Source of the DNA: Sipunculus nudus
Taxonomy: Eukaryota; Annelida; Sipuncula; Golfingiida; Sipunculidae
Assembly (NCBI GenBank): GCA_026874595.1
Contig: CM049311.1
Span: forward strand, 41,419,676-41,483,675
Direction: 5' to 3'
DNA length: 64,000 nucleotides
Of the stretch, positions 35,625 through 47,615 are shown in pieces (the stretch's first letter is position 1; each line of letters opens with the position of its first letter). The notes below the pieces were generated by a model. That model was not told the DNA's origin and did no database searches. It worked only from the letters and a program-made list of their open reading frames with translations. A program made the position numbers and the translations under genes.

Positions 35625-37386
35625 AGAGCCAATGATTTTCCGTTTCAAAAACAATGCTTTTCCGTTTCATTCATCACCAAATTCTGTTTCAATTCCGTTT
35701 CGTATTCCTGGGAGCCGGATCCATTATTTCTGCAGACAAGATAGTTTATTTTACTGTTTTTAAATCATATAAAAAGATATAAATATATGTCAAGTCTTAA
35801 TATAACTTGTAATATACATTTTTACACTACTGTGTACAGATCTAATGGAATGGGAGTTGTGTATGTAAAATTTCATTCATTGTTAAAAATTCAGTTCAAG
35901 CCAAATGCAGATTTTATTACCAGTACCTTAGCTGAGACTGTAACAGGAACAATTATTGTATAGTCTGATCATTCATTATTCTTATTAAAAATAAAGAAGA
36001 AAAAAAAAACAGTTCATATATAATCTTTTAATGTGACATGTTACATTATGACAAGAATGTGATTTTCAAGTTAGGCCTACTGTTTAGTGTATTCAGAACT
36101 GCTCATGCTAATTTAGTTTTCCAATTCTGACCCTCTGAATTTACAGGTAACATATAAAAAATTAATTATTATAACAGTTCTTAATGAAATTTGTGGTGAC
36201 ACAGCTTGTAACAAGTTGTGTGTAAAGTAAAATAAAATTACCATAGAAAAATAAAACAACATAATTCTTTTTTTTATATTTACTCTCATAATATCAGGCT
36301 TCTGTTTATCTTTATTGGATATTTGCATTTACACTGTTCCAATCTGAATCATAAAACTTTGTGATCGACGATCTCATTGACTGTTTATAACTGTCAAAGT
36401 ATATTAACTTACATGGGCACGACATCGTTCTGTCGAATCAAGTTATATAAAAATTGTTGCAAAGTGAACAAAACCCAGGTTTCATTAAATTAAATACGAT
36501 TTCGCAAGAACTGGCGTTATTTCTGTGAAAAGAAAGTGCCGGTTCCTCCGTGACATGTCAAGCGCGGGCATATAAGAGATTCACTGCGCACGGCGATATG
36601 ATACACAAGCGAGCTTAATTTGTAAACGAGCACAAGTGAATGCGCTGTCAAGAAAACGGGGACAGCTTGTTCTTGGGCATATTAATTAAGGTCAACGCAT
36701 AAATTATGCAAAGTACATACTCCTATTTTTGACAAAAGTTCACGTGACTCCATCGCTTTCCAGCGGTGAAGGCTTTGAAGAATGGCCCCCGTGCAATTTC
36801 TTTTGACCAGTTATGACGTGAGCATATAGATGAGTTAAAATACCGCTTTAGTTTTGTTTAAACTGGACAAAGTTTGCATTCAGCGTGATTATTTTCCCAA
36901 AAAGGCAGACATTTGACATTTTGCATGCATTACAAAGTCGGGCGCACTGCGTTCTGGGCATTGCCGTTTGAAAGCAGGGGATTCCCCTGAATCGTAAGGG
37001 GTCGCGTGTCTGAATATGAATAGGCCTAAAGGTCAGGCACATTGCATCTTTTAAGGGTCGACTCGCGGGTCACACCTGACACCTGTTACGTTAAGCCATG
37101 GGTCACTACATACAGTCATGCGAGCTACGATGTTTGATAGCCAACGCAGGGGCCTCTATTTGACAGTAAATGTGGTGCAGGTTACCACTGCAAACTGATA
37201 TTAAACGATTCTGGATTTCTGAAAGCTCTGAGGAATTGGAAATGCCAATATCATGTGACTTAGTGAAGAAAGTTCTAAATTTTTTCCAGGTTACCCAGAC
37301 TTGGTGTCAAGTTGCAAATTCCGTTTCAAAAAGGGTTTTCCGCGAATTCCGTCCGTTTCCCACGATCACGGAAAATCATTGGCTCT
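35625..37386. mobile_element. Element with perfect 19-bp terminal inverted repeats
   Basis: AGAGCCAATGATTTTCCGT (35625-35643) is exactly inverted at 37368-37386. Both ends hold several TTCCGTTTC motifs in the same orientation. The interior has a CpG-richer stretch (36540-37100) with a TATA-like CATATAAGAG (36570). It has no transposase frame, so it is a non-autonomous DNA transposon of uncertain superfamily. Confidence 0.7.
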
Positions 37387-37619
37387 AAATACATGTGGTA
37401 AAAATAACCCAAGGATCAAAACACCCAATATATTATACGAGGAGCAAACTGGAGTTGGAATGTTTAGTTTTATTAACCGAAATAAAAGAATCAGAAATAT
37501 AAATCTTGATTATTTACCCAGTATCATGTAACAGCTGGTACAGCCATGGGTCTTAATGTCATTAGTCAAACATATTGACAGCTTTTATGAGCACTTGTCG
37601 GAGTAAGATTTTAAATTGT

Positions 37620-38235
37620 GACATGTTTCAATTTTATTAAATTTTGTAATAAATATAAACCAACAATTTAAACACCTGGAAAAGACTTGGAAATTTAGGT
37701 TAATTTAATATAATCAACTGCATCCTTGTCTCTCATTAACTTGATTTATATAATCCCTAATAGTAAACAACAATTTTATTTAATTATTTATTTTTCATTT
37801 TTATTACTGAAATTGTTGAATTTATGGTGTCATTTGAAATACATTTTTGGCCATCCATTGATGATCCACTAATCTTCAGTAATTGCCTGTTACTCATTAA
37901 CAATAAAATTCCTTTTCCATCAATATTTCTTAAATTTGTTATTATTATAAGCCATTAATTTTTTTTTATTTATGTTTATTGTTATGTTTTAGGCAAAAAC
38001 AACTACTAGAGGAGGGGGGCTGGACAGTTAGATCCACCAAAGAGCTGGCTGGCTGAAGAGTATGCCTCCCTTCATGCATGCATAATTGGCCTAAAAGGTC
38101 AATAAGGGGACATATGGAAGGGCTTCAGTATAGCCTAGGTGTGACATGGTCTCTTAAAAATATTAATAAAAGCAACAGTCCATGGTCAATTCCTTTCAAA
38201 TTTAAGAATTTAGAAGCTAATGGGGGGGGGGGGGG
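37620..38235 (+). repeat. Diverged partial copy of the family B block
   Basis: TCAACTGCATCCTTGTCTCT, AACAACTACTAGAGGAGG and GTGTGACATGGTCTCTTAAA parallel 31000-31500 and 33300-34210. It ends in a poly-G tract at 38222-38235. Confidence 0.6.
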
Positions 38236-38314
38236 TAACTGAATTTATCATTTTATTTCAACCCAAATCAGTGTTTTTTTTTCAATGAATCTCTTGACAC
38301 ACAAGCAAAATCAA

Positions 38315-38750
38315 CAAAAACTAAGTGAGTATGATGAATGATTTTATTTAATACTGACATGTCAAAAACTAAGTGAGTATGATGAATGATTTTATTTAAT
38401 ACTGATATGTCAAAAACTAAGTGAGTATGATGAATGATTTTATTTAATACTGACATGCCAAAAACTAAGTGAGTATGATGAATGATTTTATTTAAAAATG
38501 ACATGTCAAAAACTAAGTGAGTATGATGAATGATTTTATTTAATAATGACATGTCAAAAACTAAGTGAGTATGATGAATGATTTTATTTAATACTGACAT
38601 GTCAAAAATAAGTGAGTATGATGAATGATTTTATTTAATACTGACATGTCAAAAACTAAGTGAGTATGATGAATGATTTTATTTAAAACTGTTAGTCAAA
38701 AACTAAGTGAGTATGATGAATGATTTTATTTAATACTGACATGTCAATGA
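38315..38750. repeat. 48-bp tandem array, about nine copies
   Basis: The unit AAGTGAGTATGATGAATG, ATTTTATTTAATACTGACAT, GTCAAAAACT begins at 38323, 38371, 38419, 38467, 38515, 38563, 38610, 38658 and 38705. Two units lost one base. The minus-strand frame of repeated 16-residue units (MSVLNKIIHHTHLVFD) follows from the period being divisible by 3. Confidence 0.95.
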
Positions 38751-39518
38751 CTCAAGGTGAATGGACCACCACCTATTTAAGAGGTCAGGGAGGACAACAA
38801 ACAGAACCACAGTACATGTACATTCAATTCCAAAATTTCCTATACTAATTTTTTACTATACCAAAAACTTAAAAAAGATGGTTTAAACCTTTGGCAATTA
38901 TAGTCAAGGTATATCAAATAAGGGAATAAATGCTAAGTATTTTTTAATAATTTAACATAGTGACCCAGGGATGTGCCCACACCGGGCGGGTGCACCCAGC
39001 AGTCTTTCCTGCCACCTGGCACTTGACTGGAAAGTGTCAATGCCCACCCGGCAGTAATATTTTAGAATTGTTTAGGCCATGAACAAAAATACATGCGTGT
39101 TAGTTGAATTTGCGGTGTTTTTACCTGTATTACCATTAGTGACCCCTGTCGGATATATCCGAGTGTATGTCTGCCACACTAGATGACATCCAGTGGCGCC
39201 CAAAATGAATATTCAATAGAAGGAACTCTTTCACAATGTGGCGTATACAGTGAATGTAAATGAATAAAATTTGGTGGTAAAGTAGTGAAAGTAGCTGCTA
39301 TGGTAGGGCCACCTTGTATCTGTATAAAAGACTAATACTGATATCAGCTTCTATGAATTCACTGGATGCGCCAAACGATGTTTGATTGACAATAATTCAT
39401 GATCGACATGACTACTGTGGTTGGCTTTGAATTTATTGGGCTCATTTTTTGTGCTCAGGAAATTTTTCATAAAAATTTCCAGGGGTTTAATTTTCGCGAT
39501 TGGGCATATAGTAATAAT

Positions 39519-41580
39519 TTGATATAGACTAGATGTGTCGGTACGACACGAATGCCCCCTCCTGGGGCAAATTAGAAACATTTGTTAAATTTTGTAAAAA
39601 TTTTTTAAGTTCAGGAGGTGTTGTATTGTCAAAAGTAGGTCAAGAAGGGCAAAATGCAAACTCGATCTGTAACGGGTCATTATCAAGGAACACACCAAAA
39701 ATCAGGCCAGTATGCAGGCATTGTGAAAAAAAGTCCATACATGTGCATTTTTCATAAAAATTTCTGTCTTTCATGAAATTTTCTATGTTCAGGATCTGTC
39801 ATATGGTCAAAAATAGGTTAACTGGGATGAAACGCGAACTCGACCTTAAGTGGTCATAATGCGCCCACAGACCAAACATTGGGCCAGTATCTGTAAGCAT
39901 TGCATTGCGAAACTAGAATATTAGCAAAAGCTGGTAATCAGTTATAAATTTAAATTGGAGAGGTATGTACCATGTTTTATAACAATCCACCAAATGCTTC
40001 CTGAGAAATACCCCCCTAAGTTTTTTTTCTATACTAAGCTCTGTGACCTTGAAAAGTAGGTCAAGACCACCCATCTTTGAACCTGACCAAGATTTTGTAA
40101 ATATGATGCAAAAGCACTGAAGTAATGAAGTTCCTTAGTTGAACACCTTTGGAGATATCCTGCACAAAGGCCAAAATTGAAAAATCCGATAAAATTTCAT
40201 TAAAAAATCAGAAATTGCAGGTGACGCCACCAAAATTGTGCAGCACGTACAGACCATCAGTCCCAATGATCAAAGTAAGTTTTGTGAAAATCCACACAAT
40301 GGTTCCTGAGATATAAGCTTCTGAGTGTTTTTCTATAATCAGCTCTAAAATGTAGAAAAATGGGTCAAGGTCACCCATCTTGGAACTTGACCGAGATTTT
40401 ATCGATATACATCTTCACTGATGAAATAAAATTCCAACGGTGAATCCTTTTTGAGATATTCCGCTCACAAGGTAAAAGTTAACAGACGCGGAACAGACGG
40501 ACGGACAGACACCCAACAGACAGATGGACGGATAGACGAACAGCTTGGGTGACGACAATGGCCCATCAGCCTATGAGCTGAGGCCTAAAAACGGCTGTAC
40601 ATGTACATTTGTCATGAAAATTTATATTTTTCATGAAATTTTCTATGTTTAGGAGCCGTAAAACAATCATAAGTAGGTCAACCGGGACAAAACGCGAAGT
40701 CGATCTGTAACTGGTCATTATCTGCATACACACCAAAAATCAGGCCAATATCTGCAGGCATTGCGAAAAAAAGTCTGTACATGTGTATTTGTCATGAAAA
40801 TTTCTATTTTTCATGAAATTTTCCAAGTTAAGGAGCCGTAAATGGTCAAAAGTAGGTCAACCTGGAGGAAACGCGAACTCCATCTGTAACTGGTCAATAT
40901 CTGCATACACACCAAAAATCAGGCCAATATCTGCAGGCATTGCAAAAAAAAAGCCCGTTCATGTGTATTTGTCATGAAAATTTCTATTTTTCATGAAATT
41001 TTCTAAGTTAAAGAGCCATAAAACAGTCAAAAGTAGGTCAACCGGGAGGAAACGCTAACTCGATCTGTAACTGGTCAATATCTCCAGACACACCAAAAAT
41101 CAGGCCAATATCTGCAAGCATTGCAAAAAAAAAGTCCATACATGTGTATTTGTCATGAAAATTTCTATATTTCATGAAATTTTCTAAGTTAAGGAGCCGT
41201 AAAACGGTCAAAATATGTCAACCGGGACAAAACGCTAACTCGATCTGTAACTGGTCATTATCTGCCCACACACCAAAAATCAGGCCAATATCTGCAAGCA
41301 TTGAGAAAAAAAGTCCGTACATGTGTATTTGTCATGAAAATTTCTATTTTTCATGAAATTTTCTAAGTTAAGGAGCCATAAAACGGTCAAAAGTAGGTCA
41401 ACCGGGAGGAAACGCGAACTCAATCTGTAACTGGTCATTATCTGCCCACACAACAAAAATCAGGCCAATATCTGCAGGCATGGCGAAAAAAAGTCCGTAC
41501 AACTGTTTGATTTCGGAAGGACGGAATGAAGGACATGGGTAAAACTATATGCCCCGGCCACTTTGTGGCGGGGGCATAAC
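39519..41580 (+). repeat. Element with about five 181-bp tandem units
   Basis: It starts CTAGATGTGTCGGTACGACA with CGAATGCCCCCTCCTGGGGC. It ends ATGCCCCGGCCACTTTGTGG CGGGGGCATAAC. From 40600 units of about 181 bp repeat TTTCATGAAATTTTCTAAGT, AAAAGTAGGTCAACCGGGA, ACTCGATCTGTAACTGGTCA and CACCAAAAATCAGGCCAATA. A (GGAC)n-like run lies at 40498-40530. Confidence 0.8.
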
Positions 41581-42036
41581 AAAATAATAGTTATAAATTC
41601 TCTATTACACAAAGTTATTAGTATCTGCTTATCGCCTCATTTACCACGCTCACGGCCCATGACTGTTTTTGGTAAGCTAATTAACAGGGGATTCCTGGCC
41701 CGGGTCAGAGTTAATTACCAGAAGGCCCTCCCCACAGTTCACCTGTCAGTGCAGGTGTGATAAATAATAATGCTTTGGTCAAGAAACCGTGTTAGTAATC
41801 ACAGGAAAACTGGCCCTGTCCTGTTTAAACAAGCTCCCTATGTTGAGGGTATTTTTACTTGGAATGAGTACAAATTGACGCTCATGTTTTTGCTCAAATT
41901 ACAACGACCGTCACTGCCGGGACCTGGCAATGCTGCTTCAAAGGGGCACTGGTTTCATAGCTTGGCCATTACATAACATTATAAATAGGGCCCTACTCAT
42001 TACCTTGATCATGTCAAATTGGGATTACATTAATGA

Positions 42037-42228
42037 AACATTGTTCCGTGGAAGGGGCCATCCCTGAAGCGACCCCGCACGGAAGGTCTGCCTGATCCCT
42101 GCGAGTGTGAATGTGAAGAAAGAGCAGAGTTGTTCCAAGTGGCGAATGACCAGATCGACCAACAGCCGACAAAAGGTTCCAAGCGGAGAGAATACAAGCA
42201 GCTCGACAACGACAAACAGCATCAATGA
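42037..42228 (+). CDS. Probable terminal coding exon, protein not identified
   Basis: The plus frame is open from 42037 to a TGA at 42226-42228 (63 codons). Its composition differs sharply from its AT-rich surroundings, with GC-rich third positions. The deduced end reads ...DPCECECEERAELFQVAN... and ...SKRREYKQLDNDKQHQ, a charged, soluble-looking tail. Natural amino-acid use and GC content support real coding descent. A splice acceptor could be GTGGAAG/GGG (exon start 42055, phase 0), but the pyrimidine tract is weak. No upstream exon was found, and a family B left end begins 11 bases after the stop. It may be the last exon of a gene, or a fragment captured by the enclosing candidate element. 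I do not recognise the family. Confidence 0.5.
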   Translation, partial: NIVPWKGPSLKRPRTEGLPDPCECECEERAELFQVANDQIDQQPTKGSKRREYKQLDNDKQHQ

Positions 42229-42238
42229 CCAATACAAA

Positions 42239-44188
42239 AAAGGGACCCATGGGTCACGGCGCTCAGCTGAAGTTTGAAATTTTTGCAAATGCAAAATATT
42301 CTATTGTAATGTTTTCATTTATATAAGAATATGAGAAGCTAAGAGGAAAGGGGCCCTCCTACTTGGTTATAGTAAAGAACTAAATATATGATTGCAAACT
42401 AATACTCTGACAAGACTGTCATGAAGAAAAACAGTAAAAGTTTTGAGATACTGTGATGCATATGAAAATTAACAGATGGACAGGCAAGTGGACAGAATGG
42501 ACTAATACCTTTATTTCACTTTCAAGGGAATAATGCATTTAAGTTTATATATATAAGCCTATTTTTTTAGCATATCCACTTTTTCCATTAAAAGTTTTTA
42601 TCTGAATAATTTTTTTTATTTACAAGTTTTATAAATTTTTAATAAAAAAACTTAAAATACATGTTAAAATATTAAAATTGTTGCAAAAGTTGCAATCATT
42701 ATATATCAAGAGTAAAAAAACTGAAATATAAGTTAAAATATTAGAATTGTTGCAATCATTATATATCCAGGGTGTAGCTTATATTGGGTCATATTATGCA
42801 TACACATACATTTTATTATTTTTAAATCACAAATGTTTAAACAGAATTTAAAAAAAAAATGCCACAACATGGCATCTACAAGGTTATTCCTTGAATCACT
42901 ATTAAAAAGTTTTGCACATTGGAGTTTTCAGTACATGCTTAATTTTATTCACTGAAATAAAAATAAAAGATTCAGTAAATTTGATAAAATTCTTTTCAAT
43001 AAAGAATACACACTGTTGGTTGAATGAGGGACAAACAATATCATTGTGATAATTACTATCTCAGCTTTAATTTATTACTGAAATTAATAGTAAATTTCAC
43101 ACGTGGTGAAGCTTTTACTCTTCTGAAGTAAGGAATTACTTACCTGATGAACATCCACACTTTCATAGCAATACACCACTTTGTGGACACAATTAAATGT
43201 TCACTTTAATCATTGTAACCCTGGTGGTACAATACAAAATTTAAAATGTAGCATAGCCTGGAATAAGAATGAATCAAATACAGAAAATAATAACATATTA
43301 AAAATAATTATCTTGTTTATGCACCATCTGGTGGGGGGGGGGGAGTGCAGGGCAGAGGGGAAGCCTGCTGGTAGTGGCCAAGCTGAGCCAAGGCAAGCTG
43401 CCTGGGGTGGGTTACATAATGCAAGTGAAGGCTGTACTACTAGGTGGGCTAGATGTAAACAACACTTGACATGGTGTATGAAAACTTGAATAAAAGCTAC
43501 CCTTTTCAATCAATTCCTTTGAAATATCAGGTTTTAAAAGATTAAATCCTTTAAATAAATAAATGTATATATGCTGTGCAAATTAAATCAACAGTGCTTA
43601 CAGGGAAAAATCGTGCCATTGCCAAAGTTGGACAAAATTTAAGGTATTGATTTTTATTTATGCTAATAACTTTAAAAAAAATTGCAAAATTCAGATCTAA
43701 TTTTGGGTAAACAATTTTAAATAAAAGTTATATTCCTGAAAAAAGTTTCTAGCTTCAGCAATTCTCATGTTAGGTGAGTAAATATAATTCCTGATTTTTT
43801 AAAAATTGCATTATATTTTGGCCCATAACTTCAAAATAAGACCCAACACTGACCTAATTTTTGGTATGTTTTTAGAAAATGTATGGAAGAATATGAATAC
43901 TTAATATGATCAAAAACAGATCAGTGGTTTTGATATTAGGCAGCCTTGAAGTGTAACAATAGCTTTTTTTATGGAAAACGCAAGTTTTCCATAATTTCTC
44001 GAAGGAACAAAGTCCTAATGACCCAATTTTCAGTATGGTAGAAGACTTTGGGGACATTTAATGGTATGCAAAATTTTGGAATCATAGGTCCAACGGTTTT
44101 AAAACTTGCCTAAACGGACGGACAGCCGGACAAAGGACCACAACTATAGCTCAGATGACTTATACGTTATAGTCAGCTGAGCTAAAAA
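42239..44188 (+). mobile_element. Family B element, copy 3
   Basis: The left end is AGGGACCCATGGGTCACGGC then GCTCAGCTGA. The right end is ACGGACGGACAGCCGG, then GCTCAGATGACTTATA...GTCAGCTGAGCTAAAAA. The right half (43450-44188) is colinear with 32100-32890. A poly-G tract lies at 43332. Confidence 0.6.
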
Positions 44189-44862
44189 TGTTCCTATACA
44201 TGTTAGTTGCATGATAATAAATAATAAATAAATACATTTCATTTAAAGATAGAATGTGGTCACGTCGCATACTGCGATCAACATGATCTTCATTTGGATT
44301 ATATTTATTTTCCACTAATGCCCATGATTGCCATCTGGTGACAACTAAAGAAACTATTTTCCCATGACAGCAAGGGTTTAAATCTGCGTGGTTTTTTTCA
44401 CGGTATTGCCCCGACCGCGAATATAGCGAATTTTAAACCACCGCAAATATTAAGCCAACCACAGTATTCGAATATGTATACTTGAAAGGTCAGAGTTCCT
44501 GATTAGGCCAAACTTCCGTAGAAAGGTGGAATATGATGTTTGGTATTTGGTGAAAAACTGAAGATGGTCCCTTCTTATACTCATATATGATATGGAAGTA
44601 ATCTGCAACAATTCCTGACTGACAGAATCTGTACTGACAAAGGGGTTCACCACGGTGTTTTAAAATCAAATTTGCTTTCAGTGGCAGCACTGCTGTCGGA
44701 ATATTGGAAATTAATAATACTTTTTATTATTACTAATGATTTGTTCATGCAGCTGAAAAATCATGAATCAGGTCTATAAAAATATGAAAGTTTTAATATT
44801 CGATGCACCCCCCACCGTTCAAGCCCTGCACTCAAATTATTCTGAGCACATCCCTGGTGACC

Positions 44863-46630
44863 ATGCTGTAATCACCAGGCCCTCAGCCAACTATCACAGC
44901 ATGATGCATGCTGGTCATCTCTGTTAACAAATTTAAAAGCAAGAAATCCTTTTTAAAATTAAAAAGTTTAATGTTATGCTGAACATATAAGTGTTTCTAA
45001 GTCTCTCTCACCCTGAACCTTGCATTTATATTTTGATTTTTTTTTCTTTTATTTCTAAAATGTTATGTACAACTTATTCAAACAAAAGTCTAATTCATTT
45101 TTTTCACTCAAACAGATAACTGTTGCTTGGTGAATCGTCTCAGTTCATTAATTATATCATATAGTTGTAGTTTTAAGTTTAACCAATTTATTTACAGAGG
45201 CTTTAAACCTGTAGGCTTAAAATTTAGAAATTTAATTTCAATGTATTTACAAATTTTTACTAATGAAGGAGCTCCAGCCGGGGATGTTCAATTAATATCA
45301 CAAGTTTGTCTCAGCCAGTTCCCAATCTATGTATATTTACCCCTGCCGAGTCAAAGGATTTGCAGAAATTAAATGCTTGATATACTGCAGGATTAACATT
45401 TCCAACCGTAGTTTTTACATAAAATATATGGCTACTGAACCAGTAATAACAAGGGTTTACCAGTGTTTAGACGTTGTTAAAACTACCAAGTTGCCAATCC
45501 TAGAAATGAGAAACACAAATTGTTATACAAAGTATTTAGTAAAATCTTAGATGGTGAGAAGTCTCACCCATGAGACCAAGCAAAAGAAAAGAGTCACAAA
45601 CTCTGAGACTGTGAAGCAATCACTATACAAGTTACAGATGATCGTGTTTGAAGGCACATGTATCCACAAAATGACAATACAGGCAGTGGACCGTATCACT
45701 CCTTAACTGCACGCAACAGGCATAAAATGTTTATCCTGAAACAGAAAGGCCACTGTTTTACATGATAAAACACACCTCAGTGGACTCATGCATATATCCT
45801 GCTTTGAAAGACTTGGGTGACACAGCTGTCAAATGAGACTGATATATTGTGATGTCAGACTACGTTGTAGATTACTATTCACTTTTCAGTGTACTTTTCC
45901 TAATACCGGTACCACTGTGCACATCAAGTAAGCGCCGAACTCTCTTTAGCAACAGAACCTCACAAAATCACCAGTATGGATTTTACAGACTGACAACTCT
46001 GGCAGAGCCGGTCCTGGTTTGAGAATTGTGTCACTGTCTGCAGGTCTCACCAGTTGCCCCTAAGTTTGGTGCGTGTGTGACTCACGCCTTATCAAATCCA
46101 ACTTGGCTCGGTCCGACCAACCATTTTGGCACGTAGGGATTCCCGTGCCTGGTGCAGTACCTCAAGTTTGCCAAGCACCGCAGCACTGCTCAAACTGGTG
46201 TTTAACACTGTCTAAGCTAGTTTGGCCGCCGTTTACTTCAGTACATGGTCGCAGCGATATTCACATGTTGCTCTCTACTTAAAAAGCAACCTGCCAGCAG
46301 TCCAAAACTATGTCAACTATTTCAGAGATTCGAAAATTGCCGGGGCATTACTGTCATTCCAAAGGGAATAGTGTCAACTTAATAAAGTTAATCTTCACCA
46401 ACTCATTTATATTTAGACTATGACTTACCTGAGGTGAGTTGTCTTGGCGTGTCAAGGCACTATGGTGTTGAAAAAGTAATTTTTAATCCAACTTGAAGCT
46501 GGCTAGAGGTATGTGTGGAATGACACAAAGAATCTGGGTAACGTACTGAACCATCGCGCAGCCTGTTTGCGCAGGGGCGGAACTTGACTGTAGGGAGAAT
46601 TGATCGGAGTACCGCTGGGTTTCAGAAGAT
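44863..46630. other. No gene recognised
   Basis: Frames of 66-81 codons occur but lack coding bias. From 45900 the GC content rises somewhat with no supported exon. Possible repeats are not obvious. Confidence 0.4.
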
Positions 46631-46756
46631 ACGAAGTGTTTGACCATTACTGGCTTCGGACTTCAGTTTACACTCATTTATACCACGGATATTAAAGGCT
46701 TTGCGTATATTGTAACGAAATCATTTATTCATGCAGAGTTTCAAAGTTGGTTTCAG

Positions 46757-46885
46757 GTCACCATCTGGCCTTGTTTGGGCATGGCGCAGGAGACGGAAGT
46801 GGGGCTGGTCTATCTGCGGCAGGTGCCCGCCGCTCAGGAGTGCACGCACGAGCTGACCCTGCATGCTGATTTAATGACATACTGA
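46757..46885 (+). CDS. Possible GC-rich coding exon, unidentified
   Basis: After a good acceptor-like GGTTTCAG (ending 46756) a frame runs to TGA at 46883-46885. It contains ...PCLGMAQETEVGLVYLRQ... and ends ...CTHELTLHADLMTY. Third codon positions are strongly GC-rich (GTG, CTG, GTC, CAG, GCC, CTG), unlike the flanks. The ATG-initiated frame extends upstream to 46640 but is AT-rich there. I find no partner exon and do not recognise the product, so this is a weak call. Confidence 0.3.
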   Translation, partial: VTIWPCLGMAQETEVGLVYLRQVPAAQECTHELTLHADLMTY

Positions 46886-47280
46886 AAAGGCTTTAAACAA
46901 AATCAGTATCCATAGTTTTACATCTAAGTATCCAATAATCTTATGTTAAGCGGGGACCGTTATTCTTAATGTAACAGACTGCAATATTAAATCATGCTGC
47001 CGTACATGTTGAAATACAAATGAACGAAAAAAGTCCGCGCAGCCACCTGTAAACGGCAGAAACTGCAAGTAGGCCTATCAGGGTTTGGGCCAATTTCATT
47101 GAAAAGTAATGCTTACAATAACTCCCAAAAAGAACAATTACAAATAACTTTTAATAATAAAAGTAATGATTAAATTACAATTACTTCTGGAATATTATTA
47201 ATTTCTTTCAATTAGGCCTACTTTATAAAAGAATTAACACCTATAGGCCTACAAAGGCATGGTTCATGTAGAGACTTTAC

Positions 47281-47345
47281 TTTAATCAGCTGGCCTTTCT
47301 ACCATGTATGATACTTATACATGGTAGAAAGGCCAGCTGATTAAA
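47281..47345. repeat. Perfect 29-bp inverted repeat with 7-nt loop
   Basis: The arm 47281-47309 (starts TTTAATCAGCTGGCCTTTCT) is exactly inverted at 47317-47345 around GATACTT. No larger element is visible around it. It would make a strong RNA or DNA hairpin. Confidence 0.9.
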
Positions 47346-47615
47346 TGTATAAGAGGAAAAACTGCAAACAAAACCTATCCAGTCTGTTGTCATTTAGGCC
47401 TATTAAAGTGCACAATTGCTATACTAATGATAATAGGCCTATATCATTGCATAATGTTCGGATTTACACTTTTCTCTTATGGAAAGGTAAAACCGGCTGT
47501 CATCATTATATATTAACATAACATGTATTGTTTATAGTAACAGGCATTGAAACATTTGCTGAATTAGTGTTTTGACACAAAATAGAAATATCTGAAAACA
47601 CGTGTAGGCCTACAT

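Larger units (their letters stand above)
38960..44862. mobile_element. Candidate hAT-like element with GTGACC target duplication
   Basis: CAGGGATGTGC (38966-38976) and its reverse complement GCACATCCCTG (44846-44856) are immediately flanked by GTGACC on both sides (38960-38965, 44857-44862). CAGGG(A/G)-type ends are usual for hAT elements. The typical duplication is 8 bp, so 6 bp is atypical. Both ends share GGGTGCA a little further in. The 5.9 kb interior holds nested repeats and a coding exon. No transposase was recognised. Confidence 0.45.

Noticed and set aside
36540-37100. Independent gene promoter
   Set aside because: CpG-rich with a TATA-like motif, but it lies inside an inverted-repeat element and no exon follows that can be supported.
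42014-42294. Minus-strand frames of 61-89 codons
   Set aside because: They are shadows of the better-supported plus-strand terminal exon and lack matching splice context.
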